DNA of 64,000 nt from Acheta domesticus (lineage: Eukaryota; Arthropoda; Insecta; Orthoptera; Gryllidae): positions 161,467,504 through 161,531,503 of the forward strand of contig JAHLJT010008446.1 in NCBI GenBank assembly GCA_031308135.1, given 5' to 3'. Below the pieces are notes generated by a model, which had not been told where the DNA came from, made no database searches, and was given only the letters and a program-made list of their open reading frames with translations. This document shows, one piece after another, positions 22,927 through 34,690 of this stretch. Position 1 is the first letter of the stretch, and every line of letters begins with the position of its first letter. A program made the position numbers and the translations under genes.

Positions 22927-24100
22927 TAAAGTAAAAAGGTTCTATCTGCACCGCAGTAAATTTTACAGGAGAGCATTTCAAAGTTTTGTCCCTATCTAAA
23001 ACAAAAACTATTTTATTAAATGTATTGAAACTTTGTCAGTGTACTTGATATCCAAGCACAAAACTGTAGACTTATAATTATTCTAAAAGCATTGTAACTT
23101 CGGTAGAAACCAAGACTCTATTTTTACAGATAGAACCTTTTACTCTCAATATGCATTTTCAAGTTCGAGCAAAAAGGTTTTATCTTTGTTGGTAGGAAAA
23201 TTTGACTGGTACATTACTTAAATAATTGCAAATATACATGTAACTGTATCATTTAATAAATTTTAAAGAATTCAAAGAAATATGCTTACATTTTAGTAGA
23301 AATCTATTTAGAGTACTCAATTTTAATTTCATGGCATTACTTAGACTTAGCCAACTAGAAGTGGAAAAAAGTAACCTTTTGTAAATTACTAAATTACACT
23401 TAAATTTGAAATGACATATTACAAACATATTAAAGTAAAATGTCGCATAGCCATAGTATTATTTTTGTTTTTTAAGCAATTCTATGAAGTAGGTTTGATC
23501 CAGAGTTGGCATCCATTTCAACATGTATGCTAAATCGGCTACCTTTTCCTTCTTTAAAAACTTCTCTTTCGCCACGTACGTTTGCATAGGCGGATAGATG
23601 GAAGAAGAACTTTTCGCCACCCATCTTGTAGATATGTATGGTCGCACATTTACGTTGGAAAATTGTGAATCAGAATGTTTAATTTTATACTCTACTTCAG
23701 CTAGTCTTTTGAGTGAATTTTAATTGTGAAACTTGGGTGAAAGGTATTTATTGAAATGAAGATGTTTGCTGCTTTTATGGAAACCCTTAGTATGCATTGT
23801 TTTCATCTGAATAATATTAAGTGGCATTTTTATATTTACTGCTAAATGTATCCGCATGAAAGAAATCGGTGACCAGAATTCACTAGCTCTCAAGAGTTTT
23901 CTCTATGTGGTAATGAACATTGTGTACTTTCTGAATACACAAGTGACCAGCAGTAGAGTATTTCAAAACTATGTCATCGATTTGTGGGTGTGTTTTTTAG
24001 AAAGTCCTTCATTACCAGAGACATCATCTGATTATTGTTTTGGGGTACACTGCAGTCGCTCCACATTATAATATATTTTACCTTCGGTGAGTTGTGAATT
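22927..24100 (-). mobile_element. DUF7869-type DNA transposon, 3' half
   Basis: The outer end carries TAAAGTAAAAAGGTTCTATC (plus TG) at 22,927-22,948, identical over 22 bp to 35,241-35,262. Further boxes of this type lie at 23,127 (inverted) and 23,171. The coding part on the minus strand is at 23,459-24,100. The unit is cut by the 100-N gap at 24,101. Together with 35,241-37,650 it would make one element. Confidence 0.68.
23459..24100 (-). pseudogene. DUF7869-type transposase-like protein, C-terminal half
   Basis: From the gap leftwards the minus strand reads HNSPKVKYIIMWSDCSVPQ, continuing NNNQMMSLVMKDFLKN. This matches the strongly conserved WSDNC.GQN.N block of proteins I know (from memory) as the DUF7869 family, common in arthropod and cnidarian genomes. 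After damaged sequence, a 62-codon frame (23,459-23,647) starts MRPYISTRWVAKSS and carries KKEKVADLAYMLKWMP near the C-terminus, the family's usual end. Stops and frameshifts lie between. The acidic residue of WSD (24,054-24,062) is a plausible catalytic position, which is inference. The protein continues in frame with the piece ending at 37,650 when that contig is inverted. Confidence 0.66.
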
Positions 24101-24200
24101 NNNNNNNNNNNNNNNNNNNNNNNNNNNNNNNNNNNNNNNNNNNNNNNNNNNNNNNNNNNNNNNNNNNNNNNNNNNNNNNNNNNNNNNNNNNNNNNNNNNN
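24101..24200. other. Assembly gap (100 N)
   Basis: A run of 100 N, probably a gap of arbitrary size. It interrupts the DUF7869-type reading frame. Confidence 0.99.
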
Positions 24201-24362
24201 TTCCAAATTTTCGAACAGGTTTTGAAGGAATATGCCCCCCAAGATTTGAAATTCCTTCTAAGTAACGATCACGATATGGTATAACCGTCTCTTGGTGCTG
24301 CTGTGGTTCAATGTTGCGTGATGGTTTTCCAAATTTTCGAACAGGTTTTGAAGGAATATGCC
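24201..24362. repeat. 126-bp tandem repeat at the contig edge
   Basis: TTCCAAATTTTCGAACAGGT and the following 16 bases occur at 24,201-24,236 and again, identical, at 24,327-24,362. A tandem array at the contig end may explain why the assembly broke here. Confidence 0.85.
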
Positions 24363-24960
24363 GAATCTTCTGCGTTGTTCTATTCCCAAAATGCCATAAT
24401 ACCGAGTGGGAGACACGGAAAATATAAGACGTATAGTATTCCAATGGAAATTACGAAGGAAGTGATATTCGTGTTTTGCATGATTCGTTTAGAATGTTTT
24501 CATATTATTAGGATTATTATTTACTATTATTACTGTAATATTATTTCTTTTATTTTTTTATAAAGTCATATTATTTTTGTTTGCAATAACATAAATTGAA
24601 TATTTGTTTTACGTAGCAATTTATATATTACAAACATTATAATAGGTTTATGAAATAGCTGAAGGCCATTAGGACATAACGCTAACTTCTGGTCCATGGA
24701 GGAAATTAACAAGAAGAAGGTATGTGTGCATGGAGCACGTCTTGTCAGAAATGTTGACAAAAAAACAGCTGTGAGGAGTGCGGTCCCCAATAAAATTTGC
24801 TGACTGTGCCCTGAGGTTCCCAATGGGGCGCATAGAGCATTTAGAGAGAGCATGCCAGCAAACAAGCGTAAGTAACATACATTGATCTATTATGATATGT
24901 AGTAATAAGAAAGCTTTAAAATTTGTTCTGCTCAATCAATTGTCTCTATTCGCTTTGCAG

Positions 24961-25247
24961 GACCTGTCCTACATATTGCAGCTACCATTCATTCATGACC
25001 TGGTGAGTACAGAATCTTCGATTTATGAAGATGAGACAGCACTACATATCTTGAATTTCAATCTCATTTCAATAACACCTATTTTTATATTACAGACGGC
25101 TCCCCACCTGCTGGAAAAGAGTGCAGGACATCCTAGAAGTGGAATTCATTCCAGCATGATACAAAGTATAATAATTGTATCTATGTATAATACTTGTAAA
25201 AATTTTGGTAATCTCTTAGTATTGCTGTGTGGTAATTTTGGATTTTA
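24961..25247 (+). other. Possible short exons of an unrecognised gene
   Basis: A 42-bp segment (24,961-25,002) is preceded by a pyrimidine-rich acceptor ending GCTTTGCAG and followed by GTGAGT; in frame it reads DLSYILQLPFIHDL. A second acceptor (TTTTTATATTACAG, ending 25,095) precedes a segment reading TAPHLLEKSAGHPRSGIHSS and open to 25,247. An upstream donor GTAAGT at 24,871 could end an earlier exon, but that stretch has stops in all frames. I recognise no domain. The splice-like signals could be chance or part of a decayed gene. Confidence 0.25.
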
Positions 25248-25729
25248 AGTGACATGCCAAAGTATGTACATTGTTGCTCATGGTCCGTTCTGATCAATAT
25301 CTGTCTGTTCAGGAAGTATATGATTTATTGGCACTTTTAAAACTAGTTGGTATCACAGAAATGTATTCTTCCACCAACCACATGTGCTGGAGTTTCAGCG
25401 TCAAAGGGTAAGTTCAGTGCATGTAGTTGGAGGTTATGGATAATTTTCACAAGTGATTTGCATTGTTCCAATACTGTCGCTAAAAAGAATGTTATAAGAA
25501 TTGATACAAATCGTGTGAAAAAGATGGGAATATATAGGTGTGAATTACGTCAGGGATCAATATGCCTTAAATTGAGAATTTCAAAGAGCCGGTGTTATTT
25601 TCTTTCAAAATGTTCTTAATTGAGACTGCAACAGATTAAATTGTCACAAAGTTAAGCGTATAATTTTTTAAGCGTAGATTTTTTGAAAAGGAAGTTTGAA
25701 CGTGTACTTTTCTTGCATCTTATCTATAT

Positions 25730-27578
25730 TGTGACGTCGTCATGAGATGAGGAATAACACAGACACGGAGTTTACTGTACATATTTATTACAATCGTTTA
25801 TTACACTATGTACATTCCTAAGGAACACTCCTAAGGAACGCTGCTCTCCACAGCACTCCGACTCCTGAGACGAGCCGCCTCAGTATTTGCCAAGAGAACC
25901 CCAGCTCGCTACACTAGCGCCGCCCTTGGTCTCTTGTCCCGTGTCTAAAAGCCACGCCTCGCAAGACGCTTCTCCCGATCACCTCCGCACATCGCTACGG
26001 TCAAACTCGAATGCCAGGGAAGCTTATTCCACCCGCCTCCCTTGCGAGGCATCACATGACCAACCTCCCACGCACAAACCGTCATTTTCGCTCGAGTTTT
26101 GGGCCGACTGCAGATGGAGCCTGGCGTCCACCTGCGAACGATTTCTATCGTCACACATCACTTGTGCGAATGGACAGCCGCCTTCTCAGACACGCTCCCA
26201 GCGGAGAGACTCTCGAGAGACCCCGGGGGTCCATCCGCCCCTGCGCGGCACGAGAGGACCAGTCCCTCCCCCTTGCACGACTTGTGGCGGTCGGCCGCGC
26301 CCAGTTTTTTTGTTTTTTTCGGCGAAGCCGAAGGTCGGTGTGTTTGTGTATTGCAGTTCGCACGCATGTTGCGGTTTTACTGCTTTGTGTAGGTGGTTCG
26401 TGTAGGTTCGCGTCGGACCTTTGTCATTTGCCGTTTTGGCGTTTAAATTTAGTCACATTTGTGACTTGTCATTTATTTGTGTGTGGCGCTATGCCCTCAG
26501 TATGTCCGAGGGAAGAGCTTGTCGTCTTCGTCCTATTGTGAGGACAAGTCGTGAAAGTGTTTTTAAGCGGCGCCGGTGCTTCGCTGGTTTGAAATGCTTG
26601 ATAGGCTTCGTTAAAAGAAAGCCGTCTCAAGCATTGTGTGAAAGACTCGATATCGAGTTCTTTTCTGAGTATTTTCAACCGTTTCCGAAACGGAGGGGCG
26701 CGCTATGAGCCGTAGAACTCTGTTCTGTACTAGCTGAAGTGTTCTCTTGTACTTCTCCGCTGTAGTCCACCACGTCGCCGCGGCGTATGTGGCTACAGGC
26801 CGGCAGCACGTTTTATAGAGTGCCAGGCGGAGGTCCAAGGGGAGTGTAGGTTCCCTCAGAAGAGGTGTTAAGAGCCGAGCCCTTTTCTGAAGTTTCGATC
26901 GAATTCGCCTGACATGTAAGTGCCAGCGCATCCTTCTATCGAAAGTGACGCCTAAGTGTGTTGCCTTATGCTCCCACTTCAGCTTCTGTGTGCCTAATGT
27001 GATCTGTTTTGGTGGTGTAAAGTATTTAGTATGTTTGTGTATGCGGTGAGTGTAACAGATTGCCTGTGACTTTTCCGCTGAGAAAGTCAAGTGGTTTTGT
27101 TCCGCCCACTTACGCGTAAGGTTCATCTGTTTTTGTAGTGTTTTGAGTTTGTAGTGTATGCTCGCTCCTCTCGCTAAGACGGCTATGTCATCAGCATAGA
27201 GAAAGAGACGAACTCACGGTACGAGTGGTATGTCATTGACATATAGAATGACATATAGGATGAGAACAGTAGCGGAGAGAGGACGGAGCCCTGAGGGACC
27301 CCGGCCGCAATCCTCCGCTTTGAGGATCTCGCCTTACCCACATTTACCACGAATGTGCGGTTTGTGAGGAAAGACAACCATATCGGTTATGTCTTGCGGA
27401 AGGCAGCGCCGTAGTTTTGTTATAAGTGTGTTGTGTGGCACTTTATCGAAAGCTTGTACCATGTCGAGGTAAATGACAGGTAGGTCCTGAGTTAGTATTA
27501 GATCAGCGGAAATCTGCTGAGCCATACAAAGTGCTTGTAGTGAAGCGGAGTGGCCGCGCCCAGTGCTATGACGCTACA
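25730..27578. mobile_element. LTR-like block interrupted by a Jockey element
   Basis: It begins TGTGACGTCGTC and ends GACGCTACA (27,578), the same end type as the solo LTR at 19,155. Flanks are ATAT and ATCT, so a 4-bp duplication would need one change. Without the Jockey insert (26,306-27,551) and one target copy it would be about 590 bp. Open frames in the GC-rich part (25,887-26,541) overlap on both strands and show no domain. Confidence 0.5.
26306..27551 (-). pseudogene. Jockey-clade LINE, 5'-truncated, with 13-bp target duplication
   Basis: On the minus strand, broken frames give LGRGHSASLQALCMAQQI, YLDMVQAFDKVPHNTL (about 27,440), [15 protein letters not shown] (about 27,290) and a 171-codon C-terminal region (26,611-27,126) with THLGVTFDRRMRWHLHV, LYKTCCRPVATYAAATWW and QLVQNRVLRLIARPS, the classic Jockey/X-element signature. 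The catalytic DD region is damaged. A T-rich run at 26,306-26,320 is the poly(A) tail. GGCCGCGCCCAGT flanks both sides (26,293-26,305; 27,552-27,564). The insertion is dead on arrival through 5' truncation plus frameshifts. Confidence 0.88.
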
Positions 27579-27582
27579 ATCT

Positions 27583-28640
27583 AAATACATTTATATGTGA
27601 ACATTACATATAATTCACATACATTTATATGTGAACATGTAAGATAGTATGTTTTCTCCCCTGGTTGCTTCTTGATTATGTAAGGCTCTTAGTATAACTA
27701 TGGAATTGTTAGTGGGAAATGTATCCAATTTTCAATACATATTTAGATTTTTAAGATTTCAATTTTCATGTGCATAATATACAATATTGTATTGAAAGTA
27801 ATTAATTTGGTTACATTTGATTGTTTCACAGCTGTGTTATTATGAGTAACATGAGTTTCACACTGGACAGTGTAATCCCGTTATTCCAAATAACAGAAAT
27901 ATTCATTTATTGGAATATACACATTTTTAATTAAGCATTTTTAGAACATTTGTTAATTCGAGAGCTATAACAGACTTATTTAAAATTCATATTTGTTTTA
28001 ATTGTGCATTATTAACTTATTTTATATTAATAATATAGTAATTTTGTATATAATATCGATTATAGTAAACTTATTTAATGTCAGTACTTTTAAGCACACA
28101 AATGTATATTGTGTGGCTTAATATATGTAGTAGAGGAGCCGATTGACTAAATTGTTTTTGTGGATATTATCATGCAAATGAAAATTATTTTTAAGTTAGT
28201 TTTGATTACGTGAAATTTCACGACCATGGATGTCTGGCATGTTTTGATAATGAGACAATATTAGAGAAGTAGTGGTCACTTGATGTATTTTGGCAATTTT
28301 CAATATTCATGTGTTTGGTCCAAAGGAAAGTGAGCTTATTTGTATATATATTACTTGGATTGGTTTTGTAAAAATTGAATGAAGTTGTTTATTTGATGTA
28401 TGACTATGCACTGTATGTTTACATAATTTAGAAATAAATATTGTGTATATGAAATTACTTTTATTTTGCATCTCTTTCACTAAATGTTCCTGCATTATCT
28501 TAGAATGCAAAATCCTATTAATTATTGGCTTTATTTAAAATACTTAAATTATTAAAAAATAATTAAAAAATTGTTAATTTTATTTAAAATACATTCTATT
28601 GGTATAAAACTATATTGAAAAATTGCTAAATAATGTAATT
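27583..28640. other. AT-rich interval without recognised features
   Basis: Very AT-rich with stops in all frames; I see no motif. A short repeat AATACATTTATATGTGAACAT is duplicated near 27,587 and 27,618. Confidence 0.6.
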
Positions 28641-29350
28641 TCAAATGTCCCGGTTCATGTATGCCCTCAATTTCAATTGGTAGACAGTCTTTCGCCGCTT
28701 ATTGGCTAACCGGGGCACACAATGGCTGCCACTTTCTGATTCGTTGCTTCTGTCAGAGTGGGGGGTTCGAATTTCTCCCCCCCTCAAGAAAATAAGGCCC
28801 GGTAACATGTAACTGCCGTCTCTGACTTATACTCTCTGGTCTGTACATCTCTCTCAGTTCTCTCACTGCAAGTCCTTCCGCATTCTCGCGGTAGTAAGGT
28901 TGGAGATTGCCATTGTTTTGGCGGCGTCCTGGCAGGGAAGCGCTCCCAGCTGGCGGCGGTCGTGAGCAGACCGGTGGATGGCGCCTCGTCCAGACAGCTG
29001 CGGCCAAGGTCGAGGCCGCGTCATATCGTAGCCCCGGCCCGTCTTGGTCGCGTAGGTTGGCCCCAGCGATGATCACGCGGCAGCTACCCACAATGGCGGG
29101 CGGCGGCGGCGCCCAATCGGATGAACTCCGACTCTCGGCCCGAACGATCGCGGATGGCTCACACGAGTGCCGCGGGCTAATGACAGCGCGCGATTGCGGA
29201 TGTCGCCGGTCATTGGCGTTGCCAGTATTGCAGGCGGCAAATGTTATGATGAGCAAGTGCCGCGGATCTAACTCGCTGCCAGAAAACACGAGAGAGAGAG
29301 AGAGTGTTTCTCTGTGCGTGATTAACGATTCACAGTTAAGATCAAATTAG
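28641..29350. other. GC-rich, CpG-rich block of unknown nature
   Basis: About 700 bp of sharply higher GC content with overlapping open frames on both strands (147 codons plus, 178 codons minus), no recognisable domain and a (GA)n run near 29,291. It resembles the LTR-like blocks elsewhere in the window, but I could not find convincing TG...CA ends with a target duplication. Confidence 0.4.
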
Positions 29351-29592
29351 TGCTTTCTGCAAATGTCTAATGGCAAAGTTCATGTTCTTACTGCTTCATG
29401 CGTCTCTCACCGGTTGAATGTTCATTACCGACTAAAGCACTGCGCGCGAGTGATACAAGTCTTGTAACAAAATCTACATCTCTCACCGGTCGAAGTTCAA
29501 TTCGAAGTTCCTTTGGAGCTGCCCTGCCGACCTAACGAGAGCTCCGGTACCCCCCCTTTCTGCTTCAGTAGATCTGTCCTGATTGCACAAAA

Positions 29593-32500
29593 TAAAATTT
29601 TAGCTCCGTCAAGCTGGAACAGCCATGTCAGCTCACCGGAATGAAACATGTCTAATAATTTATTGCTAATTAATTGCCAATTAATTGCCACATTTTCGAA
29701 TTAATTGCCACGTATCTTCAGGGCGAAAAAAGGGTGTGAGCTGGCTTGACGCGACGCCAGCACACACATCAGTGAAATTCGGGTCGCAGGTCCACGGAAT
29801 CACTCAGATAATTTATTGCTAATTAATTGCCAATTAATTGCCACATTTTCGAATTAATTGCCACGTATCTTCAGGGCGAAAAAAGGGTGTGAGCTGGCTT
29901 GACGCGACGCCAGCACACACATCAGTGAACTTCGGGTCGCAGGTCCACGGAAACACTCAGATAATTTATTGCTAATTAATTGCCAATTAATTGCCACATT
30001 TTCGAATTAACTGCCACGTATCTTCAGGGCGAAAACGGGTGTGAGCTGGCTTGACGCAACGCCAAAACACACATCAGTGAAATTCGGGTCGCAGGCTCAC
30101 GGAAACACTCAGATAATTTATTGCTAATTAATTGCCACAATTTCGAATTAATTGTCACGTATCTTCAGTGCGAAAACGGGTGTGAGCTGGCTTGACGAGA
30201 ATGTTTCAGTTTTTAACAATTTTTTTCTCATAAACAACAACGGCAATTAATTTGTGTTTATTATAAAAAATTAGTATATAATGTGTATTAATTATGTTCT
30301 TGGTTTAGTTCGATTGTGCTCGTTAGTTCTCTCTACAAACGTATTTGAATATCTGGCAAGGTTGAGTATGTTTCAGTTTTTAACAATTATTTTTCCATAA
30401 ACGACAATGGCAATTAATTCGTGTTTGTGGTAAACAATTAGTATATAATGTGTATTAATTATGTTCTTGGTTTGGTTCGAGTGTGCTCGTTGGTTCTCTC
30501 TACAAACGTATTTGAATATCTGGCATGGTTGAATATGTTCCAGTTGTTAACAATTAGCGACAAATTGGGAGATTAATTTCAATTTTTTTTTCATAACTTT
30601 GCGATTCTAACTTTACGGAGCTCTTCCTGAGAACAGCTCTGCGCCCTGTGTGGGTGCAGTCGCTTCCTCTTGGGAGGTTTTCGCCCTCTCAAGGAGCCAT
30701 CGGAAGGGGCGGTGGCCGCAAAGCAAGTCGCAAGAGAGGCGGCGACGGCGTGGCTATGATGTTTCTTCATATTTTCGCACGCGGCGTGTGGGCAGGGCTG
30801 GTGGCGGTCGGGAGCCGGCCCGGCCGTTAAGCCTCTACATCCGGTATGTCTCACTGCCGTGAAAGGCCGCACCCAGGCGAGTGCAAACAAAGGCAGCAAG
30901 GGATACATCTGCACTGTGGGGTGGGTCGGTGGGTGGCCATTAGGCGCGCGATCTCTAGCCTCTTGCGTGAGAGAAGAAGGGTCGTCAGTGACAAGTAAAA
31001 ACATTATTATTTTGCACTTTTGAAAAAATAAAAAATATGGAGCAATATGGCGTTTAAGTCATCTCATTAAGTACATTTACCACAACCCCTATCAAAAGTT
31101 TAAAGAAAAACCTTTTAACCTTTTTCGAGAAAATATTGTTTTGCAATTTTTTAAACCGCATATATTGCACAAAATATTGCGCGTAAACGAATAAACATTT
31201 CAAAAAACTTACACGATCTTAAAAAAAGAATCCACTATGGAGGATAAATTTTGTTGGAAAGTAAACTTTTGACTGAAACGTATTCAACCATTCCAGGTAT
31301 TCAAATACGTTTATAGAGAGAACCAACGAGCACACTCGAACCAAACCAAGAACATAATTAATTCACATTATATACTATTTGTTTACCACAAACACGAATT
31401 AATTGCCATTGTCGTTTATGGAAAAATAATTGTTAACAACTGGAACATATTCAACAATGCCAGATATTCAAATACGTTTGTAGAGAGAACCAACGAGCAC
31501 ACTCGAACCAAACCAAGAACATGTTTACCACAAACACGAATTAATTGCCATTGTCGTTTATGGAAAAATAATTGTTAAAAACTGAAACATATTCAACCAT
31601 GCCAGATATTCAAATACGTTTGTAGAGAGAACCAACGAGCACACTCGAACCAAACCAAGAACATGATTAATACACATTATATACTAATTGTTTACCACAA
31701 ACACGAATTAATTGCCATTGTCGTTTATGGAAAAATAATTGTTAAAAACTGAAACATATTCAACCATGCCAGATATTCAAATACGTTTGTAGAGACAACC
31801 AACGAGCACACTCGAACCAAACCAAGAACATAATAAATACACATTATATACTAATGTTTACCACAAACACGAATTAATTGCCATTGTCGTTTATGGAAAA
31901 ATAATTGTTAAAAACTGAAACATATTCAACCATGCCAGATATTCAAATACGTTTGTAGAGAGAACCAACGAGCACACTCGAACCAAACCAAGAACATAAT
32001 TAATACACATTATATACTAATTGTTTACCACAAACACGAATTAATTGCCATTGTCGTTTATGGAAAAATAATTGTTAAAAACTGAAACATACTCAACCTT
32101 GCCAGATATTCAAATACGTTTGTAGAGAGAACTAACGAGCACAATCGAACTAAACCAAGAACATAATTAATACACATTATATACTAATTTTTTATAATAA
32201 ACACAAAAATAATTGCCGTTGTTGTTTATGAGAAAAAAATTGTTAAAAACTGAAACATTCTCGTCAAGCCAGCTCACACCCGTTTTCGCACTGAAGATAC
32301 GTGACAATTAATTCGAAATTGTGGCAATTAATTAGCAATAAATTATCTGAGTGTTTCCGTGAGCCTGCGACCCGAATTTCACTGATGTGTGTTCTGGCGT
32401 TGCGTCAAGCCAGCTCACACCCGTTTTCGCCCTGAAGATACGTGGCAGTTAATTCGAAAATGTGGCAATTAATTGGCAATTAATTAGCAATAAATTATCT

Positions 32501-32868
32501 GAGTGATTCCGTGGACCTGCGACCCGAATTTCACTGATGTGTGTGCTGGCGTCGCGTCAAGCCAGCTCACACCCTTTTTTCGCCCTGAAGATACGTGGCA
32601 ATTAATTCGAAAATGTGGCAATTAATTGGCAATTAATTAGCAATAAATTATCTGAGTGTTTCCGTGGACCTGCGACCCGAGTTTCACTGATGTGTGTGCT
32701 GGCGTCGCGTCAAGCCAGCTCACACCCTTTTTTCGCCCTGAAGATACGTGGCAATTAATTCGAAAATGTGGCGATTAATTGGCAATTAATTAGCAATAAA
32801 TTATTAGACATGTTTCATTCCGGTGAGCTGACATGGCTGTTCCAGCTTGACGGAGCTTAAAATTTTGG
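29593..32868. mobile_element. Foldback element with tandem-repeat arms
   Basis: The termini mirror each other: ATTTTAGCTCCGTCAAGCTG at about 29,597 and its reverse complement near 32,845-32,866. The left arm has about 3.5 tandem units of 153 bp (starts at 29,655, 29,808, 29,961 and 30,113), then about two units of 166 bp (30,198-30,560). The right arm has the inverse: about six 167-bp units (31,262-32,260), one with an internal deletion, then about 3.5 of the 153-bp units to 32,820. The central 700 bp (30,565-31,262) is a GC-rich block plus an AT-rich repeat. The design resembles Drosophila FB or Galileo-type elements, but no transposase is present. Confidence 0.85.
31015..31262. repeat. AT-rich dispersed repeat inside the foldback centre
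   Basis: ATATGGCGTTTAAGTCATCTC followed by TTAAAGAAAAA and GAGAAAATATTGTTTTG parallels 63,455-63,660 (GCGTTTATGTCATCTC, GAGAAAATCTTGTTTTG). The arm-flanked centre therefore carries a copy of a repeat family found elsewhere in the window. Confidence 0.6.
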
Positions 32869-33339
32869 TGAAGTGACGGGGCGTATTTCTAGCCAATGCC
32901 TTGACTATTCGCGACCGAAATTTTCTGTTGCTGCTCTATGGACGGTCGGCCTCGTGGGTCGTCATTTTCTCCGAAAAAAATCGTTGTGACCTACTTATCC
33001 GGGATAGCACGTATGCCAAAGTTTGTTGAGTCGTAAAACACTCGAGTGGGTGTCATCGCTCGCTCGGAACTTTGAATTGGGCGTCGCGTGAAAAGAACAA
33101 AGCGCAGCCACTTGTCCTGCCCGGCTGTAGGCGAGCTTCGGCCGCGCGGGGGGCGCGGTCGACCCATGGGTCTTTAGAAATGCTTCGGCGGGGGGGTAGA
33201 GTCATAAACCCGACCGCGCGTCCGTCCCCAGCCGTCCAGGACACGGCCGGCGGCTCGGGCCGCGCCGCGCCTACAATCGCGTCTCGTCATTCGATCGAAA
33301 TTCTATTATTTATGGTAAAATCTATAATATTCAGTTCGC
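32869..33339. other. GC-rich block without recognised genes
   Basis: GC-rich, with overlapping short frames on both strands and no domain. It could be another LTR-like or UTR fragment, but no boundaries are identifiable. Confidence 0.4.
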
Positions 33340-34690
33340 GGCTGGCCCTTACACAATGGAACATGCGATTGTCGATTTGAAATGGAAAAATGTTATGATT
33401 ACAGTTTTTCTTTCATTAACAGTTAATTTGTTATTATTAAACCAATTTGAAACTTCTGAAATTGTAATATTTACTGCTTCTGTTTTGCAAAGAATATTTG
33501 TGTCATCGGCAAACAGAACCCTTCTTCCATTTTTAAGAGTTAGCTCGTGGCTCAGAGCGAAGTCGCTCGCCTTTCACCAAGGAGGTTCGATTCCCGTCGA
33601 CCTCATGTGAAATTTGATTCGACAAAACTAGTTTAACTGCTTCACATGGGCTAGTCCCACCCATGTGAAGTGTCCTAAACCCTGCCTGTATCGTTCTTCC
33701 TTCCAAATTCTGGCTGCTGGGTAGTGACGCAGGAGCGCGTAGTAGGAAGCGCGTACGCGGAGATGCTACCCTTCGGTCCTCTTGATAACTGACTGCGACG
33801 GGAAGTGACATACATCTGTAAGCGCATATTAACAGAGGATTACTTTATAGCGCCAATTAATGGATGATTATTCCATAGTGCAAAAGCGCTCAACGTCTCC
33901 AAGGGGTTTAGAGACGCGTTGCGTCAATATAGACGCAACAAATTAAAAAAAATATACGAGGGCATATCTTTTACATATAACAGAAAGAGAATAGGACCTA
34001 AGATCGAACATTGCGGGACCCCCATGCTCAATTGGCAAAGAATTGGAAACAAGTATGTAATGTCCTTTCGTGCCAGTATGGTATTTCTACTCTTTGAGTC
34101 CGATGTTTCAGGTACAATGTTATCCAATCTTAGGCAATACCACGAATTCTATACGAAGGTAATTTTGAGAGCAAGATGTCAATAACGTCAAATGATTTCG
34201 AAAGATCTAAGAATATTCCAATAGGTGCTTCATTTTGGTCTATTGATGACGCAACATCTTTGAGAAAAGAAAAAATGGCAGTTTCCGTAGATTTTCATTT
34301 TCTAAAACCATGTTGTGTGTCTGAAAACGCTTTGTTTTTCCTGAGAAAAGTTTCCATTCGTGAGTAAAAAAGTCTCTCTAATATTTTTGAGAAAACTGAG
34401 AAAAGTGAAATTGGCCGGTAATTTTGAAATTAATTTTTGTTCCCTTTTTTAAAAAAGTGGCTTAATTTTTGCTGTTTTGAAAATATCTGGAAATATTCCT
34501 ATACATAAAGAAGCATTGAAAATGTGAGTTAACGGATGTATAAAGGCTGGTGCACAAGTTTTTAATAAACAATCCGGAAATTCATCTAAACCAGATGAAT
34601 ATTTATTTTTTAGTTGCCGCATAGAAGACGAAATCCTGTACAGAAGTGTCATGTCTAAACAAAATAGTACAGAAAACATGTCGACAAAAT
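33340..34690 (-). pseudogene. CR1-group LINE, copy 3, split by a SINE
   Basis: The right piece (33,931-34,690, minus) encodes LKNKYSSGLDEFPDCLLKT (34,559-34,615), an SKAFDVIDI-like region and MGVPQCSILGPILFLLYVKD (about 33,970-34,030). The left piece (33,340-33,537, minus) continues the same protein: RVLFADDTNILCKTEAV then VNWFN-like sequence. Copy 2 at 55.8 kb has these two pieces joined, so the 393 bp between them is an insertion. There are many frameshifts, and the 5' region is absent. Confidence 0.76.
33538..33930 (+). mobile_element. tRNA-derived SINE, family 3, inside CR1 copy 3
   Basis: A-box-like GTGGCTCAGAGCG (about 33,547) and a B box GGTTCGATTCCCGTCG (33,584-33,599) open a body of about 390 bp ending in an A-rich tail (TTAAAAAAAA). 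It interrupts the CR1 reading frame. A clear target duplication cannot be fixed because the target is A/T-rich. Confidence 0.68.

Noticed and set aside
24700..24870. Cysteine-containing stretch before 24,870 resembling a piggyBac C-terminal finger
   Set aside because: Cysteine spacing does not match and all frames contain stops; no further piggyBac block nearby.
25887..26541. Overlapping frames of 170-176 codons in the GC-rich block
   Set aside because: Open in several frames on both strands with no domain; GC-rich composition lowers stop frequency, and the block looks like an LTR.
28690..28790. B-box-like GGGGTTCGAATTTCTCCCC
   Set aside because: It lies in a C/G homopolymer-rich hairpin with no A box upstream at the expected distance.
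28753..29350. Opposed frames of 178 and 147 codons
   Set aside because: They overlap antiparallel in a CpG-rich block; no recognisable domain, and neither has a convincing start context or homology by eye.
29655..30195. Regular 153-bp direct repeats, CRISPR-like at first sight
   Set aside because: Whole units repeat, with no spacers; the units are inverted in the other arm; the genome is eukaryotic.
33053..33380. Opposed frames in a GC-rich block (63 and 102 codons)
   Set aside because: Low-complexity arginine/alanine/glycine-rich translations without homology.
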